A DNA stretch of 64,000 bases from Micromonospora narathiwatensis (GCF_900089605.1 NZ_LT594324.1:1364001-1428000); one strand, 5' to 3'. Positions 8,156 to 18,188 are shown, numbered from the stretch's first letter. The notes: generated by a model not told the origin, from the letters alone. A program made the numbers and translations.

Positions 8156-8359
8156 ATGGAACACCACACCGGTTTCGTCCTCGCCGTCGACGCCGTGACC
8201 CGGCACGTCAACTCGGCCCGCCCCGACGCGCCCGTCCGCCCCGACCGGCCCCGTACGCCCCGGCTGGCCCCCACCCGGCTGGCCGCGGCGAGCGCCCTGC
8301 GCCGGCTCGCCGACCGCATGGAACCCCGTCCGGTTTCCGCGCCCACCTGCTGCTCCTGA
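8156..8359 (+). CDS. Small basic protein of unknown function, coupled to LacI gene
   Basis: This 67-residue ORF begins with ATG two bases after the LacI stop codon, and a perfect AAGGAG overlaps the end of that gene at a good distance, so translation is well supported. The protein is rich in Arg, Pro and Ala, lacks membrane segments and ends in a Cys-Cys-Ser tail. I do not recognise a family. Being cotranscribed with an autoregulated repressor, it would be induced with it; a role as a partner or accessory of the regulator is possible but unsupported. Confidence 0.65.
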   Translation: MEHHTGFVLAVDAVTRHVNSARPDAPVRPDRPRTPRLAPTRLAAASALRRLADRMEPRPVSAPTCCS

Positions 8360-8495
8360 CCCAGGTCGGGGAGGCGTCCTCCGGGTGACCGGTGCCACCC
8401 GGAGCGCCCCCCGACCATCCCGGACCCGTCCCCGCCGGGCGGAACCGGGCACCGGGCTGGTGCCGCGCGTGACGCGCCAGGCAGACTGGATCACC

Positions 8496-9944
8496 ATGTC
8501 GCCGTTCACGCCCGCACTTCGGCTGCACGATCGGTACGTCCTACGCGAGCGCATCGGGCTCGGCGGGATGTCCGAGGTGTGGCGCGCCGACGACGAGGTG
8601 CTGCACCGCCCCGTCGCGGTCAAGGCCCTCGCCACGCAGCTCGCCGCCGACCCGCAGCTGCGGGCCACCATCCAGCGCGAGGCCCGCGCCGCCGCCCGGC
8701 TCACCCACCCGCACGTCACCCAGGTGTACGACTACGCCGAGGCGACCCTGCCCGACGGTTCCCTGGTGCCGTACCTGGTGATGGAGCTGGTCGAGGGGCA
8801 CACCCTCGCCGACCGGCTGGCCGGTGGGCCGCTCGCCTGGCCCGAGGCGGTCCGCCTGGCCGGTCAGGTCGCCGCCGCCCTCGCCGCCGCGCACCGGATC
8901 GGCGTGGTGCACCGCGACATCAAGCCCGGCAACGTGATGCTCACCGAGACCGGCGCGAAGGTGCTCGACTTCGGCATCGCCACCCTCGCCGGGCCCCGGC
9001 ACCCCCTCGCCGGCCAGACCGGGGAGCTGCTGATGGGCACCCCCGCGTACTTCGCCCCGGAACGGATGACACCCGGCCCGGCGAATCCGGCCAGCGACGT
9101 GTACGCCCTCGGCGCGCTGCTCTACCGCACCCTCACCGGGCTGGCCCCGCTGCCCGTGCAGACCTGGCAGGACGTGCTCGACGTGCAGGCCCGGCAGACG
9201 CCGATCCCGCCGCTGCGCGTCCCCGGGCTCCCCGCCGACGTCGCCGAACTCACCCTGGCCTGTCTCTCCGTGGACCCGGCCCGGCGACCCACCGCCGGCC
9301 AGCTCGCCGCCCGGTTCGGCGCCGGCCAACCGGCCGACCCGCCCACCGCGATCCTGCCCACGGTCACCCGGTCCGAGCACCCACGAACCCTCATCGACCG
9401 TTCCGCCGTGCCGGTGCGCCCGGTCCCGCCGGTGGCCGCGTCCCGCCCGACCGCTCGGTCGAACCGGCTGCTCGGCGTACTGGTCGCCGCCGGGGTGGCG
9501 CTCCTGATCGGCCTGGGGGGCACGCTGCTGCTCGGCGGCGGCACGGCGCAGCCACAGGACGGCGGCTCGGCCGCCACGACGCCGGCCGACGAGGCCGCAC
9601 CGGAGTCCACCACTCCGGAGCCGTCCGCCCCGTCGGAGCCGGCCACCACGGCCCCGTCGGCGCCGCTCACCGCGCGTCAGCTCGCCGTCGAGTTCGCCGA
9701 ACTGCTCGCCCAGGCTCAGGCCGTCGGGCACATCGACCGCAAGACCGCGGAGAGCCTGGGGAAGAAGGTCGCCGAGCTGGAGCGGGGCAAGCCGAAGGAC
9801 CGGAACAAGCGCCTCGCCGACCTGCGCGAACGGATCGCCGACGCGGCCGACGACGGGAAGATCGACGCCGGCACCGCCGCCAACCTGCAGGGGCTGCTCG
9901 ACGTCTACGAGCAACTCAGCGGCGGCGGCCGGGACGAGGACTGA
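8496..9944 (+). CDS. Ser/Thr protein kinase (Hanks type) with extracytoplasmic tail
   Basis: This 482-residue membrane kinase has a complete catalytic domain (about residues 12-275). The glycine loop is IGLGGMSEV, the ATP lysine is Lys43 (VAVKAL), the catalytic loop is HRDIKPGN (Asp141), the metal site is DFG (158-160) and the activation loop ends in GTPAYFAPE. A Pro-rich linker leads to one transmembrane helix (about 325-347) and a Thr/Pro/Ser-rich stalk. An outer charged helical domain of about 100 residues follows, without PASTA repeats. The ATG at 8496 matches the domain start. The sensory tail resembles other micromonosporal kinases; the ligand is unknown. Confidence 0.92.
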   Translation: MSPFTPALRLHDRYVLRERIGLGGMSEVWRADDEVLHRPVAVKALATQLAADPQLRATIQREARAAARLTHPHVTQVYDYAEATLPDGSLVPYLVMELVEGHTLADRLAGGPLAWPEAVRLAGQVAAALAAAHRIGVVHRDIKPGNVMLTETGAKVLDFGIATLAGPRHPLAGQTGELLMGTPAYFAPERMTPGPANPASDVYALGALLYRTLTGLAPLPVQTWQDVLDVQARQTPIPPLRVPGLPADVAELTLACLSVDPARRPTAGQLAARFGAGQPADPPTAILPTVTRSEHPRTLIDRSAVPVRPVPPVAASRPTARSNRLLGVLVAAGVALLIGLGGTLLLGGGTAQPQDGGSAATTPADEAAPESTTPEPSAPSEPATTAPSAPLTARQLAVEFAELLAQAQAVGHIDRKTAESLGKKVAELERGKPKDRNKRLADLRERIADAADDGKIDAGTAANLQGLLDVYEQLSGGGRDED

Positions 9945-10542
9945 CCCGGCCAGCCCGGGGACACCGGCCGCCTGCGCGTCCCGCGTCCGGAGTACGCCGT
10001 CGCGTCGGGTTTCGGGTCCGCACCCCGGCCCGACGAACGCGCGTGGGCCTCGATACGGCGCGCGAGGCGCACGCGCGGGTGGCGTGGGCGAGGGGACGTG
10101 CGCCCCGTGGGGCCACTTTCGGGGAAGTTGCGGCTTCGTCATCCAGGGATAGGCCCCTTTCGGGGATATTGTGTGGATCTTGGCGGCATCGCCAAACCGG
10201 CCTGGGAGATACGCGTCGGGTGTCCGGTTCCGGGGCGGCGGGGGTGGCGTCGTGGAGGGAATGGTCGGCGGTCGGCGGGTGTTGTACCGGGCTGCACGGC
10301 CGAGGAAGGCCCCCGAACCTGGGGGCTGGTGGCCGCCCGCTGCGATCGGGGTGGCCCGGGCCCGGAATGTTGGTGGGTCGTCGGTCGTTGTACATGGTCC
10401 CGGCGCCGCGAAGAGGCGATCCCCCGCCCCGCGAGCCAGCCGGTCGAAGACCTTCCCCCCTTGTTTGGGCGCCTGACGGTGCTTGCGCATGCCCCGACCC
10501 CCGGTCGGCGTGTGTGCCAAACCCCCGAATGGAGCTTTGGTC
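9945..10542 (+). promoter_or_regulatory. 598-base leader region with repeats before the secreted protein gene
   Basis: No convincing gene is seen here. The stretch holds a 15-base direct repeat CTTTCGGGGANNTTG at 10116-10130 and 10157-10171 (41 bases apart), and a palindrome TTGGCG-GCAT-CGCCAA at 10180-10195. GTTGTAC occurs twice in similar context (10281-10287 and 10387-10393), and a GCCCCC/GGGGGC hairpin lies at 10309-10326. A short CCGACC/GGTCGG hairpin lies near 10495-10507, ahead of the ribosome-binding site. It reads as a long, complex promoter or leader for the gene at 10543; no known riboswitch class fits. Confidence 0.5.
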
Positions 10543-11082
10543 ATGAATACGATGCTGCGTAAGAGTGTTCTGGGTGTTGCTGGTCTGGCTTTCGCCGGTG
10601 GTGTGTTCGCCGGTCCGATCGCCGCTCACGCCGCCGCCCCCGTACACGCCACTCCGGTTGCTGCGGTGCAGGGCGCCCAGTCGAAGATCGACCTGAACGG
10701 TGAGCAGACCGCGAACGCGAAGGCGATCGTCGCGGCGACGAAGAAGGCCGGCATGCCGGAGCGGGCCGCGGTCATCTCGATCGCCACGTCGCTTCAGGAG
10801 TCGAAGCTGGAGAACCTGGGTCACCTCGGTGACCAGAACGATCACGACTCGCTGGGTCTGTTCCAGCAGCGGCCGTCCTCTGGTTGGGGTAGCCCGGAGC
10901 AGATCACCGACCCCGAGTACGCGACGACCGCGTTCCTGAAGGGTCTGAAGCAGGTTGACGGGTGGCAGGACATGCCGTTGACCAAGGCCGCGCAGACGGT
11001 GCAGGTGTCGGCGTACCCGGACGCCTACGCCCAGTGGGAGCAGCAGGCCGCTGACCTGGTCGCCCAGAACTGGAACAGCTGA
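10543..11082 (+). CDS. Small secreted lysozyme-like protein
   Basis: This 179-residue exported protein has a Sec signal peptide (residues 1 to about 30, ending AAHA) and one compact domain. The segment ISIATSLQESKLENL resembles the catalytic-Glu helix of soluble lytic transglycosylases and Rpf proteins (Glu86), and HDSLGLFQQRPSSGWG matches the glycine-rich active-site wall of that fold. A peptidoglycan-cleaving role is therefore plausible but not proven. The ATG has GGAG eight bases upstream. Codon use is noticeably richer in T-ending codons (GGT, GTT, GCT) than neighbours, as expected for a highly expressed gene. It is followed by a strong terminator and has a paralogue at 34824-35657. Confidence 0.85.
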   Translation: MNTMLRKSVLGVAGLAFAGGVFAGPIAAHAAAPVHATPVAAVQGAQSKIDLNGEQTANAKAIVAATKKAGMPERAAVISIATSLQESKLENLGHLGDQNDHDSLGLFQQRPSSGWGSPEQITDPEYATTAFLKGLKQVDGWQDMPLTKAAQTVQVSAYPDAYAQWEQQAADLVAQNWNS

Positions 11083-11090
11083 CCGACCCG

Positions 11091-11122
11091 AAAGGACCCC
11101 TCCCCCCTGGGAGGGGTCCTTT
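11091..11122 (+). terminator. Rho-independent terminator
   Basis: A perfect 14-bp stem (11091-11104 with 11109-11122) closes a CCCT loop and ends in TTTCGT. It starts nine bases after the stop of the secreted lysozyme-like gene. Confidence 0.93.
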
Positions 11123-11167
11123 CGTATTCGGCCCTTGCCGGGGTGGGCCTTGGGCAAAGGTCCTGGA

Positions 11168-12337
11168 ATGAGGATGAGACTCGGCGTCGCGGTGCTGCTG
11201 GTGCTGCTGGCGGGGGCGTGTACGGAGCCGGCACGAGTGGCTCCGCGTCACTCCGCCGCTCCGCGCGCCACATCCCCGGACCCGGGGACGGGGACGGGCC
11301 CGAAGAACCAGCTCACCGTGGTGGCCGCCGGGGATCTGCTGGTGCATCCGCTGCTCACCGAGCAGGCCGCCGAGGACGCGCGGGCGGCGGGCCGCGCCGG
11401 CCACGACTTCAGTCGGGTGCTCGCCGCGATCCGTCCACGGGTGAGCGCCGCCGACCTCGCCATCTGCCACATGGAGACGCCGCTGGCGGACCCGCAGGGT
11501 CCGTTCACCGGATGGCCGGCCTTCAGCGTTCCTCCGGAGTTGGCCGACGCGGCGGCCTGGGCCGGGTTCGACACCTGCTCCACGGCGTCCAACCATTCCC
11601 TGGACGAGGGCATGGCGGGCATCACCCGAACCCTGGACAACCTTGACCGGGTCGGGCTACGGCATGCCGGCACGGCCCGCAGCGCGGAGGAGGCGGCTCG
11701 GACGAACCTCCTCGACGTGGGAGGCGTGAAGGTCGCGCAGCTGTCGTACGCGCTGAGCTTCAACGACATCCCCCTGCCGGAGGGCAGGCCGTGGGCGGCG
11801 AACCTCATCGACCGGGACGCCATCCGCACGGCGGCGCACCGGGCGCGAGCGGCGGGCGCCGAGATCGTCATACTCTCCATGCACTGGGGGACCGAGTACC
11901 AGAACGCGCCGAACGACGACCAGCTGGACCTGGCCGAGCAGTTGCTCGCCTCGCCCGACATCGACCTGATCATCGGGCACCACGTCCACGTGGTGCAGCC
12001 GTTCGAGAAGATCGGCCGGAAGTGGGTCGCCTACGGGATGGGCAATCTCACCGCCCGGTTCGACGACGGCTCCCCGGAGAACACGCAGGACGCCGTGGTG
12101 CCCGAGTTCACCTTCACCCGTACCGAATCGGGCGGCTGGGAGGTCACCAGCGTGAGTGTGCTGCCGACCTGGATGGAGTACCGCCCGGCGGCGCGCGTGG
12201 TCGACCTGGTCGGCGCGGCCAGGGATCCGGCGGTGCCCGACGCCCAGCGGGCGCACTACGCCGAGATCGAAAAGCGGATCAACGGGTACGTGGGCATGCG
12301 CGGTGCGTTCGAGGCGGGGCTGCGTCCGCTCTCCTGA
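11168..12337 (+). CDS. CapA-family lipoprotein
   Basis: This 389-residue protein belongs to the CapA/PgsA family with a calcineurin-like metallophosphatase fold, known from poly-gamma-glutamate and capsule assembly but common in actinobacteria without a capsule operon. A lipobox LAGAC (Cys18) predicts attachment to the outer face of the membrane. Fold motifs include VAAGDLLVHP, ASNHSLDEG, SMHWGTEYQ and IIGHHVHVVQP, which supply the metal ligands. The ATG at 11168 is preceded by AAAGG; an internal ATG lies at 11174. It stands alone between two terminators, so the physiological substrate is unknown. Confidence 0.9.
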   Translation: MRMRLGVAVLLVLLAGACTEPARVAPRHSAAPRATSPDPGTGTGPKNQLTVVAAGDLLVHPLLTEQAAEDARAAGRAGHDFSRVLAAIRPRVSAADLAICHMETPLADPQGPFTGWPAFSVPPELADAAAWAGFDTCSTASNHSLDEGMAGITRTLDNLDRVGLRHAGTARSAEEAARTNLLDVGGVKVAQLSYALSFNDIPLPEGRPWAANLIDRDAIRTAAHRARAAGAEIVILSMHWGTEYQNAPNDDQLDLAEQLLASPDIDLIIGHHVHVVQPFEKIGRKWVAYGMGNLTARFDDGSPENTQDAVVPEFTFTRTESGGWEVTSVSVLPTWMEYRPAARVVDLVGAARDPAVPDAQRAHYAEIEKRINGYVGMRGAFEAGLRPLS

Positions 12338-12355
12338 CGGCCCTGAGGGCGGCCG

Positions 12356-12382
12356 GGTGACCGTGACGGAGCCACGGTCACC
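12356..12382. terminator. Bidirectional hairpin terminator
   Basis: A 10-bp stem GGTGACCGTG/CACGGTCACC with a seven-base loop lies between the convergent CapA and secreted hydrolase genes. There is no T-run, as is usual in this kind of genome. Confidence 0.7.
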
Positions 12383-12392
12383 GGCTCGGCCG

Positions 12393-13757
12393 TCAGGGGC
12401 AGGGCGCGTAGAGCCGCCGGGTTCCGGAGCCGGCCGCGTACGCCGCCGGGTCGCTGAACCGGCAGCCGAAGTCCGGCGCCGCGACCGCCTTCGGATCGGT
12501 GACCGCGTCACCGGCGGGTCGCCGGCCGGTGCGTACCCAGGAGACGAGGTCGTCCCAGGCGGCGCCGGCCTCGGCCGGGCTGAACTCGCAGTGCTGCGCG
12601 GCGCGGACGGCGCGCTGTACGACGAGCCGGCTCCGCCCGTGCCCCGCCGCGTCCCGGGCGTACGCCTGCTCCATGCTGAACGGTACGAAGAGGTCGCCGA
12701 GGTCGTGCAGGGTGAGCACCGGTACGGTCGGTCGGCCGCTGATCCGCGGCACCTCGGTCAGGGTCGGGGACAGCCGCTGGCGCGGGTTCTCCGGGGCGAC
12801 CCGCTGCACGGTGGCGTTGACGTTCACCGGGCTGTTCGGGGAGTACCGGGTGAGCAGGTTGGTGGCAAGCTGGCCGGGCCGCTGGGCGGGGGAGTCGCCG
12901 CCGTCGGTGACGGCGATGCCGAAGAGGAAGTCCTTCCACACCGCGAAGGCAGCCTCCGCGCCGGGCCGTTCCCCGCCCGAGCGGTTGACGGTGACGGCCC
13001 GCAGTTGCCGGCCGAGGTCGTTGGTGGTGTCCGGCCCGCCTGGCCGCAGCCCGGCCAGGCCGAGCGCGACCTGGATCCTCGGCACGGCGTTGGTGAGGTA
13101 GTCGGCCGGCGGCGGGTACGCGGGCAGCCCGGCGAGGGCCTGCGCGACCAGGTTGTAGTCCAGGAAGAAGTCGAACAGTTCGTGGTCGCCGAGGACCCCG
13201 CACATCGGCAGCGCCCCGGCGTAGTAGTTCGGGTACTGCTCCAGGGAACGACCGATGACGTGCCCGCCCATCGACACCCCGGCGATGAGTGTCCGCTTGG
13301 GCCGCTTCACCGTCCGGGCGAAGAGGTCGGCGAGGTCCCGGGTGCCCAGCACGCCGGAGCGGATGTCGTAGCCGTTGCGGTCGTACGAGGAGGACGCCCA
13401 GGCGTATCCCTGGGCCAGCATCCGCTGCCGCAGCTCGAACGCGGGCGGCTCGGGGGTGAGCACGCTGGTCTGGCCACGGTAGCCGTGGGCCCACATCACC
13501 AGGTCGCCGTTCCACCGGGCGGGGGTCTCGATGATGTAGCCGGCGTGCCGGTGCACGCCCTGCCGGACGGTGCTGGCCGCGCCGTCGACGACCAGCGGAG
13601 CCAGCGGTGGGTTGCTGATGGTGTGGCCGGGTAGCGGCTGGCTGCCGTCGTCGTGGGCGGCGACGGCCGGCGTCGCGCCGGTGAGCCCGACCGTGAGGAT
13701 GAGGGCCGCGCCGACGGCGCGCAGCCCGCGACCCAGGCGGGTGGTTGAGGCCAGCAT
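12393..13757 (-). CDS. Secreted alpha/beta hydrolase
   Basis: This 454-residue protein has a signal peptide (about residues 1-34, ending AVAA) and an alpha/beta hydrolase fold. The nucleophile elbow is GVSMGG (Ser162), the oxyanion segment is WAHGYRGQ (about 89-96), and late LHDLGDLFVPF and AAQHCEFSP segments should supply the acid and His. The size and large insert after the elbow resemble actinobacterial secreted prolyl-oligopeptidase-like or feruloyl-esterase-like enzymes. The ATG has GGGGGAG five bases upstream and a strong promoter further up. The substrate cannot be assigned. Confidence 0.85.
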   Translation of the reverse strand: MLASTTRLGRGLRAVGAALILTVGLTGATPAVAAHDDGSQPLPGHTISNPPLAPLVVDGAASTVRQGVHRHAGYIIETPARWNGDLVMWAHGYRGQTSVLTPEPPAFELRQRMLAQGYAWASSSYDRNGYDIRSGVLGTRDLADLFARTVKRPKRTLIAGVSMGGHVIGRSLEQYPNYYAGALPMCGVLGDHELFDFFLDYNLVAQALAGLPAYPPPADYLTNAVPRIQVALGLAGLRPGGPDTTNDLGRQLRAVTVNRSGGERPGAEAAFAVWKDFLFGIAVTDGGDSPAQRPGQLATNLLTRYSPNSPVNVNATVQRVAPENPRQRLSPTLTEVPRISGRPTVPVLTLHDLGDLFVPFSMEQAYARDAAGHGRSRLVVQRAVRAAQHCEFSPAEAGAAWDDLVSWVRTGRRPAGDAVTDPKAVAAPDFGCRFSDPAAYAAGSGTRRLYAPCP

Positions 13758-13835
13758 CGTTGCTCCCCCGGGGGACGGTGCCGCCCACCCGGGCGGCCGG
13801 GCGGGACGGATGCCTACCGGCTGGTAGCGTCCCTG

Positions 13836-13864
13836 AACCTAGGTCTGCCGTCGACCTCTGTCAA
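13836..13864 (-). promoter_or_regulatory. Sigma70-type promoter of the secreted hydrolase
   Basis: Read on the minus strand, TTGACA (13864-13859) is followed after 17 bases by TAGGTT (13841-13836), about 80 bases before the ATG at 13757. Confidence 0.7.
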
Positions 13865-13917
13865 TCGCTGCCGGCCGAACGGCCAACCATCCCGATCCGT
13901 CCATCCACTGTGGCCGA

Positions 13918-15339
<1,422 letters not shown>

Positions 15340-15365
15340 TCACCGCCATCGGGTTCACTGGTCCG

Positions 15366-15677
15366 GTGGACGAGTTGATCTGGAACACAGCCCGGGCCTC
15401 CCGTGACTGGCTGGACGCCGCCAACGGCGTCGGAGACACCGAGCTGACCTGCCGCATCCTCAAGCTGACCGAGGAGGCGGGGGAGGCCGCCGCCGCGTGG
15501 ATCGGGACGCTCGGGCAGAACCCGCGCAAGGGCGTGACCCACACCCGCGAGGACGTCGCGGCGGAGCTGGCGGACGTGGTGTTCACGGCGCTCGTCGCGA
15601 TCGAGAGCCTGGGGCTGGACGCGCGGTCCGTGGTGTCGGGGTGCGCGGCCAAGGTGCGGTCCCGCCTGACTGTCTGA
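15366..15677 (+). CDS. MazG-like nucleotide pyrophosphohydrolase
   Basis: This 103-residue protein has the all-alpha MazG-like fold with the metal-binding motifs KLTEEAGE (Glu36, Glu37, Glu40) and AAELADVVF (Glu67, Asp70). Such proteins hydrolyse non-canonical nucleoside triphosphates or house-clean related metabolites. The GTG at 15366 lies 110 bases from the divergent gdhA start. The pirin gene begins 32 bases after its stop on the same strand. Family call is firm, substrate is not. Confidence 0.88.
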   Translation: MDELIWNTARASRDWLDAANGVGDTELTCRILKLTEEAGEAAAAWIGTLGQNPRKGVTHTREDVAAELADVVFTALVAIESLGLDARSVVSGCAAKVRSRLTV

Positions 15678-15709
15678 CCGCCGGAGGAGCCAGCGCGTAC
15701 AGTCGGGCG

Positions 15710-16681
15710 GTGGACCGTACCGAATCCCTGCCGGCGCAGACCGTCCCACCTGGTGTGGGGCCGACGGACCCGGGCAGCGTGCTGCTGCCCGGCCACGACG
15801 TGCCGCTCGGCCGTTACACCACGGTGCGGCGACTGCTGCCGCAGCGACAGCGGCGGATGGTCGGGGCCTGGTGCTTCGTCGACCACTTCGGACCGGACGA
15901 TGTCGCCGAACGGCCGGGCATGGAGGTGCCGCCGCACCCGCACACCGGGCTCCAGACGGTCACCTGGCTGCTCGACGGCGAGATCCTGCACCGGGACAGC
16001 CTGGGCAACGTGCAACCGATCCGCCCCGGACAGCTCAACGTGATGACCTCCGGTCACGGCATCGCCCACTCGGAACGGTCCCCGGTGGTGCATCCGCCGG
16101 TGATGCACGGCGTCCAGCTCTGGGTGGCGCTGCCGGACCCGGCCCGCGCCGGCGCGGCCGACTTCGCCCACCACGCGGATCTTCCCGGGTGGCGCGACGG
16201 CGACCTGGAGGTGATGCTGCTGGTCGGCGAGCTGGGCGGCGAGCGTTCCCCGGCAGTGGTGCACACGCCGCTGGTCGGGGCGCAGCTGGAGGTGCGCGGG
16301 TCGGCCCCGGTCAGCCTGCCGCTGCGCCGCGACTTCGAGTACGGGTTGCTGGCGATGTCCGGCTCCGCCGAGGTGGACGGGGTGCCGTTCGCCCCGGGCG
16401 CGTTGCTCTATCTCGGCACCGGTCGGGACGCGCTGACCCTGCGCGCAGCCCCCGGCAGTCGGCTGCTGCTGCTCGGCGGGACCCCGTTCGAGGAGCCCCT
16501 GGTCATGTGGTGGAACTTCGTCGGCCGGTCGCACGAGGAGGTCGTCGCCGCCCGGGAGGACTGGATGGCGGGTCGACGCTTCGGCACGGTCGCCGACGAC
16601 CCGGCGCCTCCGCTGCCCGCCCCGGCGCTGCCCAGCACCCGGCTGAAGGCCCGGGACCGGCACGGTGGCCTGCTCGGCTGA
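15710..16681 (+). CDS. Pirin family protein
   Basis: This 323-residue bicupin belongs to the pirin family, some of whose members are quercetin dioxygenases or redox-sensing partners. The N-terminal cupin holds the metal ligands in HPHTGLQTVTW (His76, His78) and SGHGIAHSE (His120, Glu122). A C-terminal pirin domain with GTPFEEPLVMWWNFVGRS follows. The GTG at 15710 is chosen for the family-typical N-terminus; a GGAGGAG is about 25 bases away and too far to be its ribosome site, so the start is slightly uncertain. Probable operon with the MazG-like gene. Confidence 0.9.
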   Translation: MDRTESLPAQTVPPGVGPTDPGSVLLPGHDVPLGRYTTVRRLLPQRQRRMVGAWCFVDHFGPDDVAERPGMEVPPHPHTGLQTVTWLLDGEILHRDSLGNVQPIRPGQLNVMTSGHGIAHSERSPVVHPPVMHGVQLWVALPDPARAGAADFAHHADLPGWRDGDLEVMLLVGELGGERSPAVVHTPLVGAQLEVRGSAPVSLPLRRDFEYGLLAMSGSAEVDGVPFAPGALLYLGTGRDALTLRAAPGSRLLLLGGTPFEEPLVMWWNFVGRSHEEVVAAREDWMAGRRFGTVADDPAPPLPAPALPSTRLKARDRHGGLLG

Positions 16682-16712
16682 ATGCCCGGCCCCGGTCCGG
16701 GTACACCCGGGC

Positions 16713-17378
16713 ATGCCGACCAGTGGGATTTCCAGCATCGAGGAGAAGAAGCGGCTGGTCCGCCGGCTCGCCGGGGACGGTCGCGGGTTCGCCGAACGGT
16801 ACGGGTTCCGGGTCACCAACAACCCGTCCCAGCTGTTCCAGGTGCTCTATCTGTCCGTTCTGCTCGCCCGACGGGGAGACTTCCGCAAGGCGGTCGACGC
16901 CGCGCAGGCGTTGCGGGACAACGGCTGGGACAGCGCCGCCCGGATGGCCCGGTCGCTGCACGCCGACCGGGTACGCGTACTGCGCGAGGCCGGTCAACGG
17001 GGCGATGTGGACGGGCTCGCGGACACCCTCGGCGACCTCGCCCGTGCCGTGGTGGACCGCTATCGGGGCGACCTGCGCCGGCTGCGGACGGCGGCGCAAC
17101 AGGATCCGGCTCGGGAGCGGCGACTGCTCGCCGCTCTGCCCGGGGTGGACGACCAGGTGATCGACCTCTTCCTGCGCGAGACGCAGGCGGTGTGGCGTGA
17201 GGTGGCGCCGGTCGCCGACCGGCGGGCGCTCGCCGCGGCCCGCCGGCTCGGTCTCGGACGGTCCGCCGACGACCTGGCCGGGCTTGCCGGCAGCGGTGAG
17301 TCGGAACGGCTGGCCTGGCTGGTGGGCGCACTGGCCCGGGTGGACCTGGAGAAGCGGTACGCGGAGCTGACCGGCTGA
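16713..17378 (+). CDS. Conserved protein of unknown function (all-helical)
   Basis: This 221-residue soluble protein is predicted to be helical throughout and has no signal peptide. A segment FRVTNNPSQLFQVLYLSVLLARRGDF near residues 33-58 (described here only by its ends) recalls HhH-GPD endonuclease relatives, and LLAALPGVDDQVIDLFLRET resembles a helix-hairpin-helix. The catalytic Lys-Asp pair of endonuclease III is not evident. It is encoded 31 bases downstream of the pirin gene. I would call it a DNA-glycosylase-like hypothetical at low certainty. Confidence 0.7.
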   Translation: MPTSGISSIEEKKRLVRRLAGDGRGFAERYGFRVTNNPSQLFQVLYLSVLLARRGDFRKAVDAAQALRDNGWDSAARMARSLHADRVRVLREAGQRGDVDGLADTLGDLARAVVDRYRGDLRRLRTAAQQDPARERRLLAALPGVDDQVIDLFLRETQAVWREVAPVADRRALAAARRLGLGRSADDLAGLAGSGESERLAWLVGALARVDLEKRYAELTG

Positions 17379-17545
17379 CCCGCCGCGACGTGCGCCTGGC
17401 CACAGTTTCGCGATAGTCACCCGTTCGGCTGATCCCATCTCGTATGATGATCGTGGCAGCGATGCCCGCCCGGTTCGGGCGAACACTCACCGCCTGGCGG
17501 TCGCGACCCGGTTCGGGCGCGGAGCGGCAGGGACAGGTGTTGCGT
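17379..17545 (+). other. Intergenic segment with -10-like box and two repeated hairpins
   Basis: A perfect -10 hexamer TATGAT lies at 17443-17448, without a clear -35. Downstream the sequence CCCGGTTCGGGCG occurs twice, near 17469-17481 and 17510-17522, each able to form a small CCCG/CGGG hairpin. The stretch then runs into the large hairpin at 17546. It may encode a small untranslated RNA of about 125 bases, but this is speculative. Confidence 0.3.
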
Positions 17546-17580
17546 GGCGCCCCAGGTCGCGGTTCGTGACCCGGGGCGCC
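17546..17580. terminator. Large hairpin between convergent genes
   Basis: An outer 8-bp stem GGCGCCCC/GGGGCGCC and an inner 7-bp stem (one G-U pair) close a three-base loop, interrupted by one A-C mismatch. It lies between the gene ending at 17378 and the DUF1345 gene on the other strand and probably ends transcription in both directions. Confidence 0.65.
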
Positions 17581-17596
17581 CGCCTGTTCGTGGTCG

Positions 17597-18188
17597 CTAT
17601 TTCGCCAGGCCGGCGAGCAGGTTCACCACCGTCGCCACGATGACCGCACCGAACAGATACGACAGCACAGCACGTGCGGCGCAGCTCACTGCTGCTCAGG
17701 TTGGTGTCCGAGACCTGGAACGCGCAGCCGACGGTGAACGCCAGGTAGGCGAAGTCCACGGAGCAGGGCGGCTCGCTCTGGTGGAAGTCGACGCCTCCCG
17801 GCTCACCGCCGTAGAACAGCCGGGCGTAGCGCGTGGTGAAGACGGTGTGCACCACGAACCAGGACACCACCACGCTGAGTACGCCCACGCCGCGGTTGGC
17901 GTCCAACGGGAGGCCGGGCCGCATCCGGCGTCCGGCGGTCGGTAGCACACCGACCGCCAACAGGCTGACCAGGAAGGCGGCCAGCAGCAGCACGTCCCGT
18001 ACGGCCCGGTCCGGGTCCTCGCGCCGGGCCAGCCGTGCCGCCGCCGCGGCGTCCATCCGCCACAGCCGGTGCCAGACCAGGCCCAGCCAGGCCAGCGCGG
18101 CGGCGTCCCAGCCCACCAGCGGGCCGAGCGCCGGCGACGTGAGCGCCCCGACGAGTCCACCGCAGACGGCCCCGACCAGCCCCATCAC
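17597..18188 (-). pseudogene. DUF1345 membrane protein with a C-terminal frameshift
   Basis: This encodes a DUF1345 integral membrane protein with hydrophobic segments at the N-terminus, around residues 65-85, around 95-115, and after YLAFTVGCAFQVSDTNL. The frame that carries the protein reads SSELRRT and then shifts: after the codon ending at 17673 the family-like continuation AVLSYLFGAVIVATVV is found in another frame, ending at a TAG at 17597-17599. Compared with the usual RRTALRHALLSYLFG of the family, about four codons less one base (11 nt) are missing near 17672. Unshifted translation runs on to 17487 with a nonsense arginine-rich tail. Either a real mutation or an assembly error. The start is GTG 18188 or ATG 18185. 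Confidence 0.72.

Noticed and set aside
10091..10540. A cyclic-di-AMP (ydaO) riboswitch before a wall-hydrolase-like gene, as seen for rpf genes
   Set aside because: The conserved blocks of that riboswitch, including the GAATCCGTCAGCT-like 3' part, are not present.
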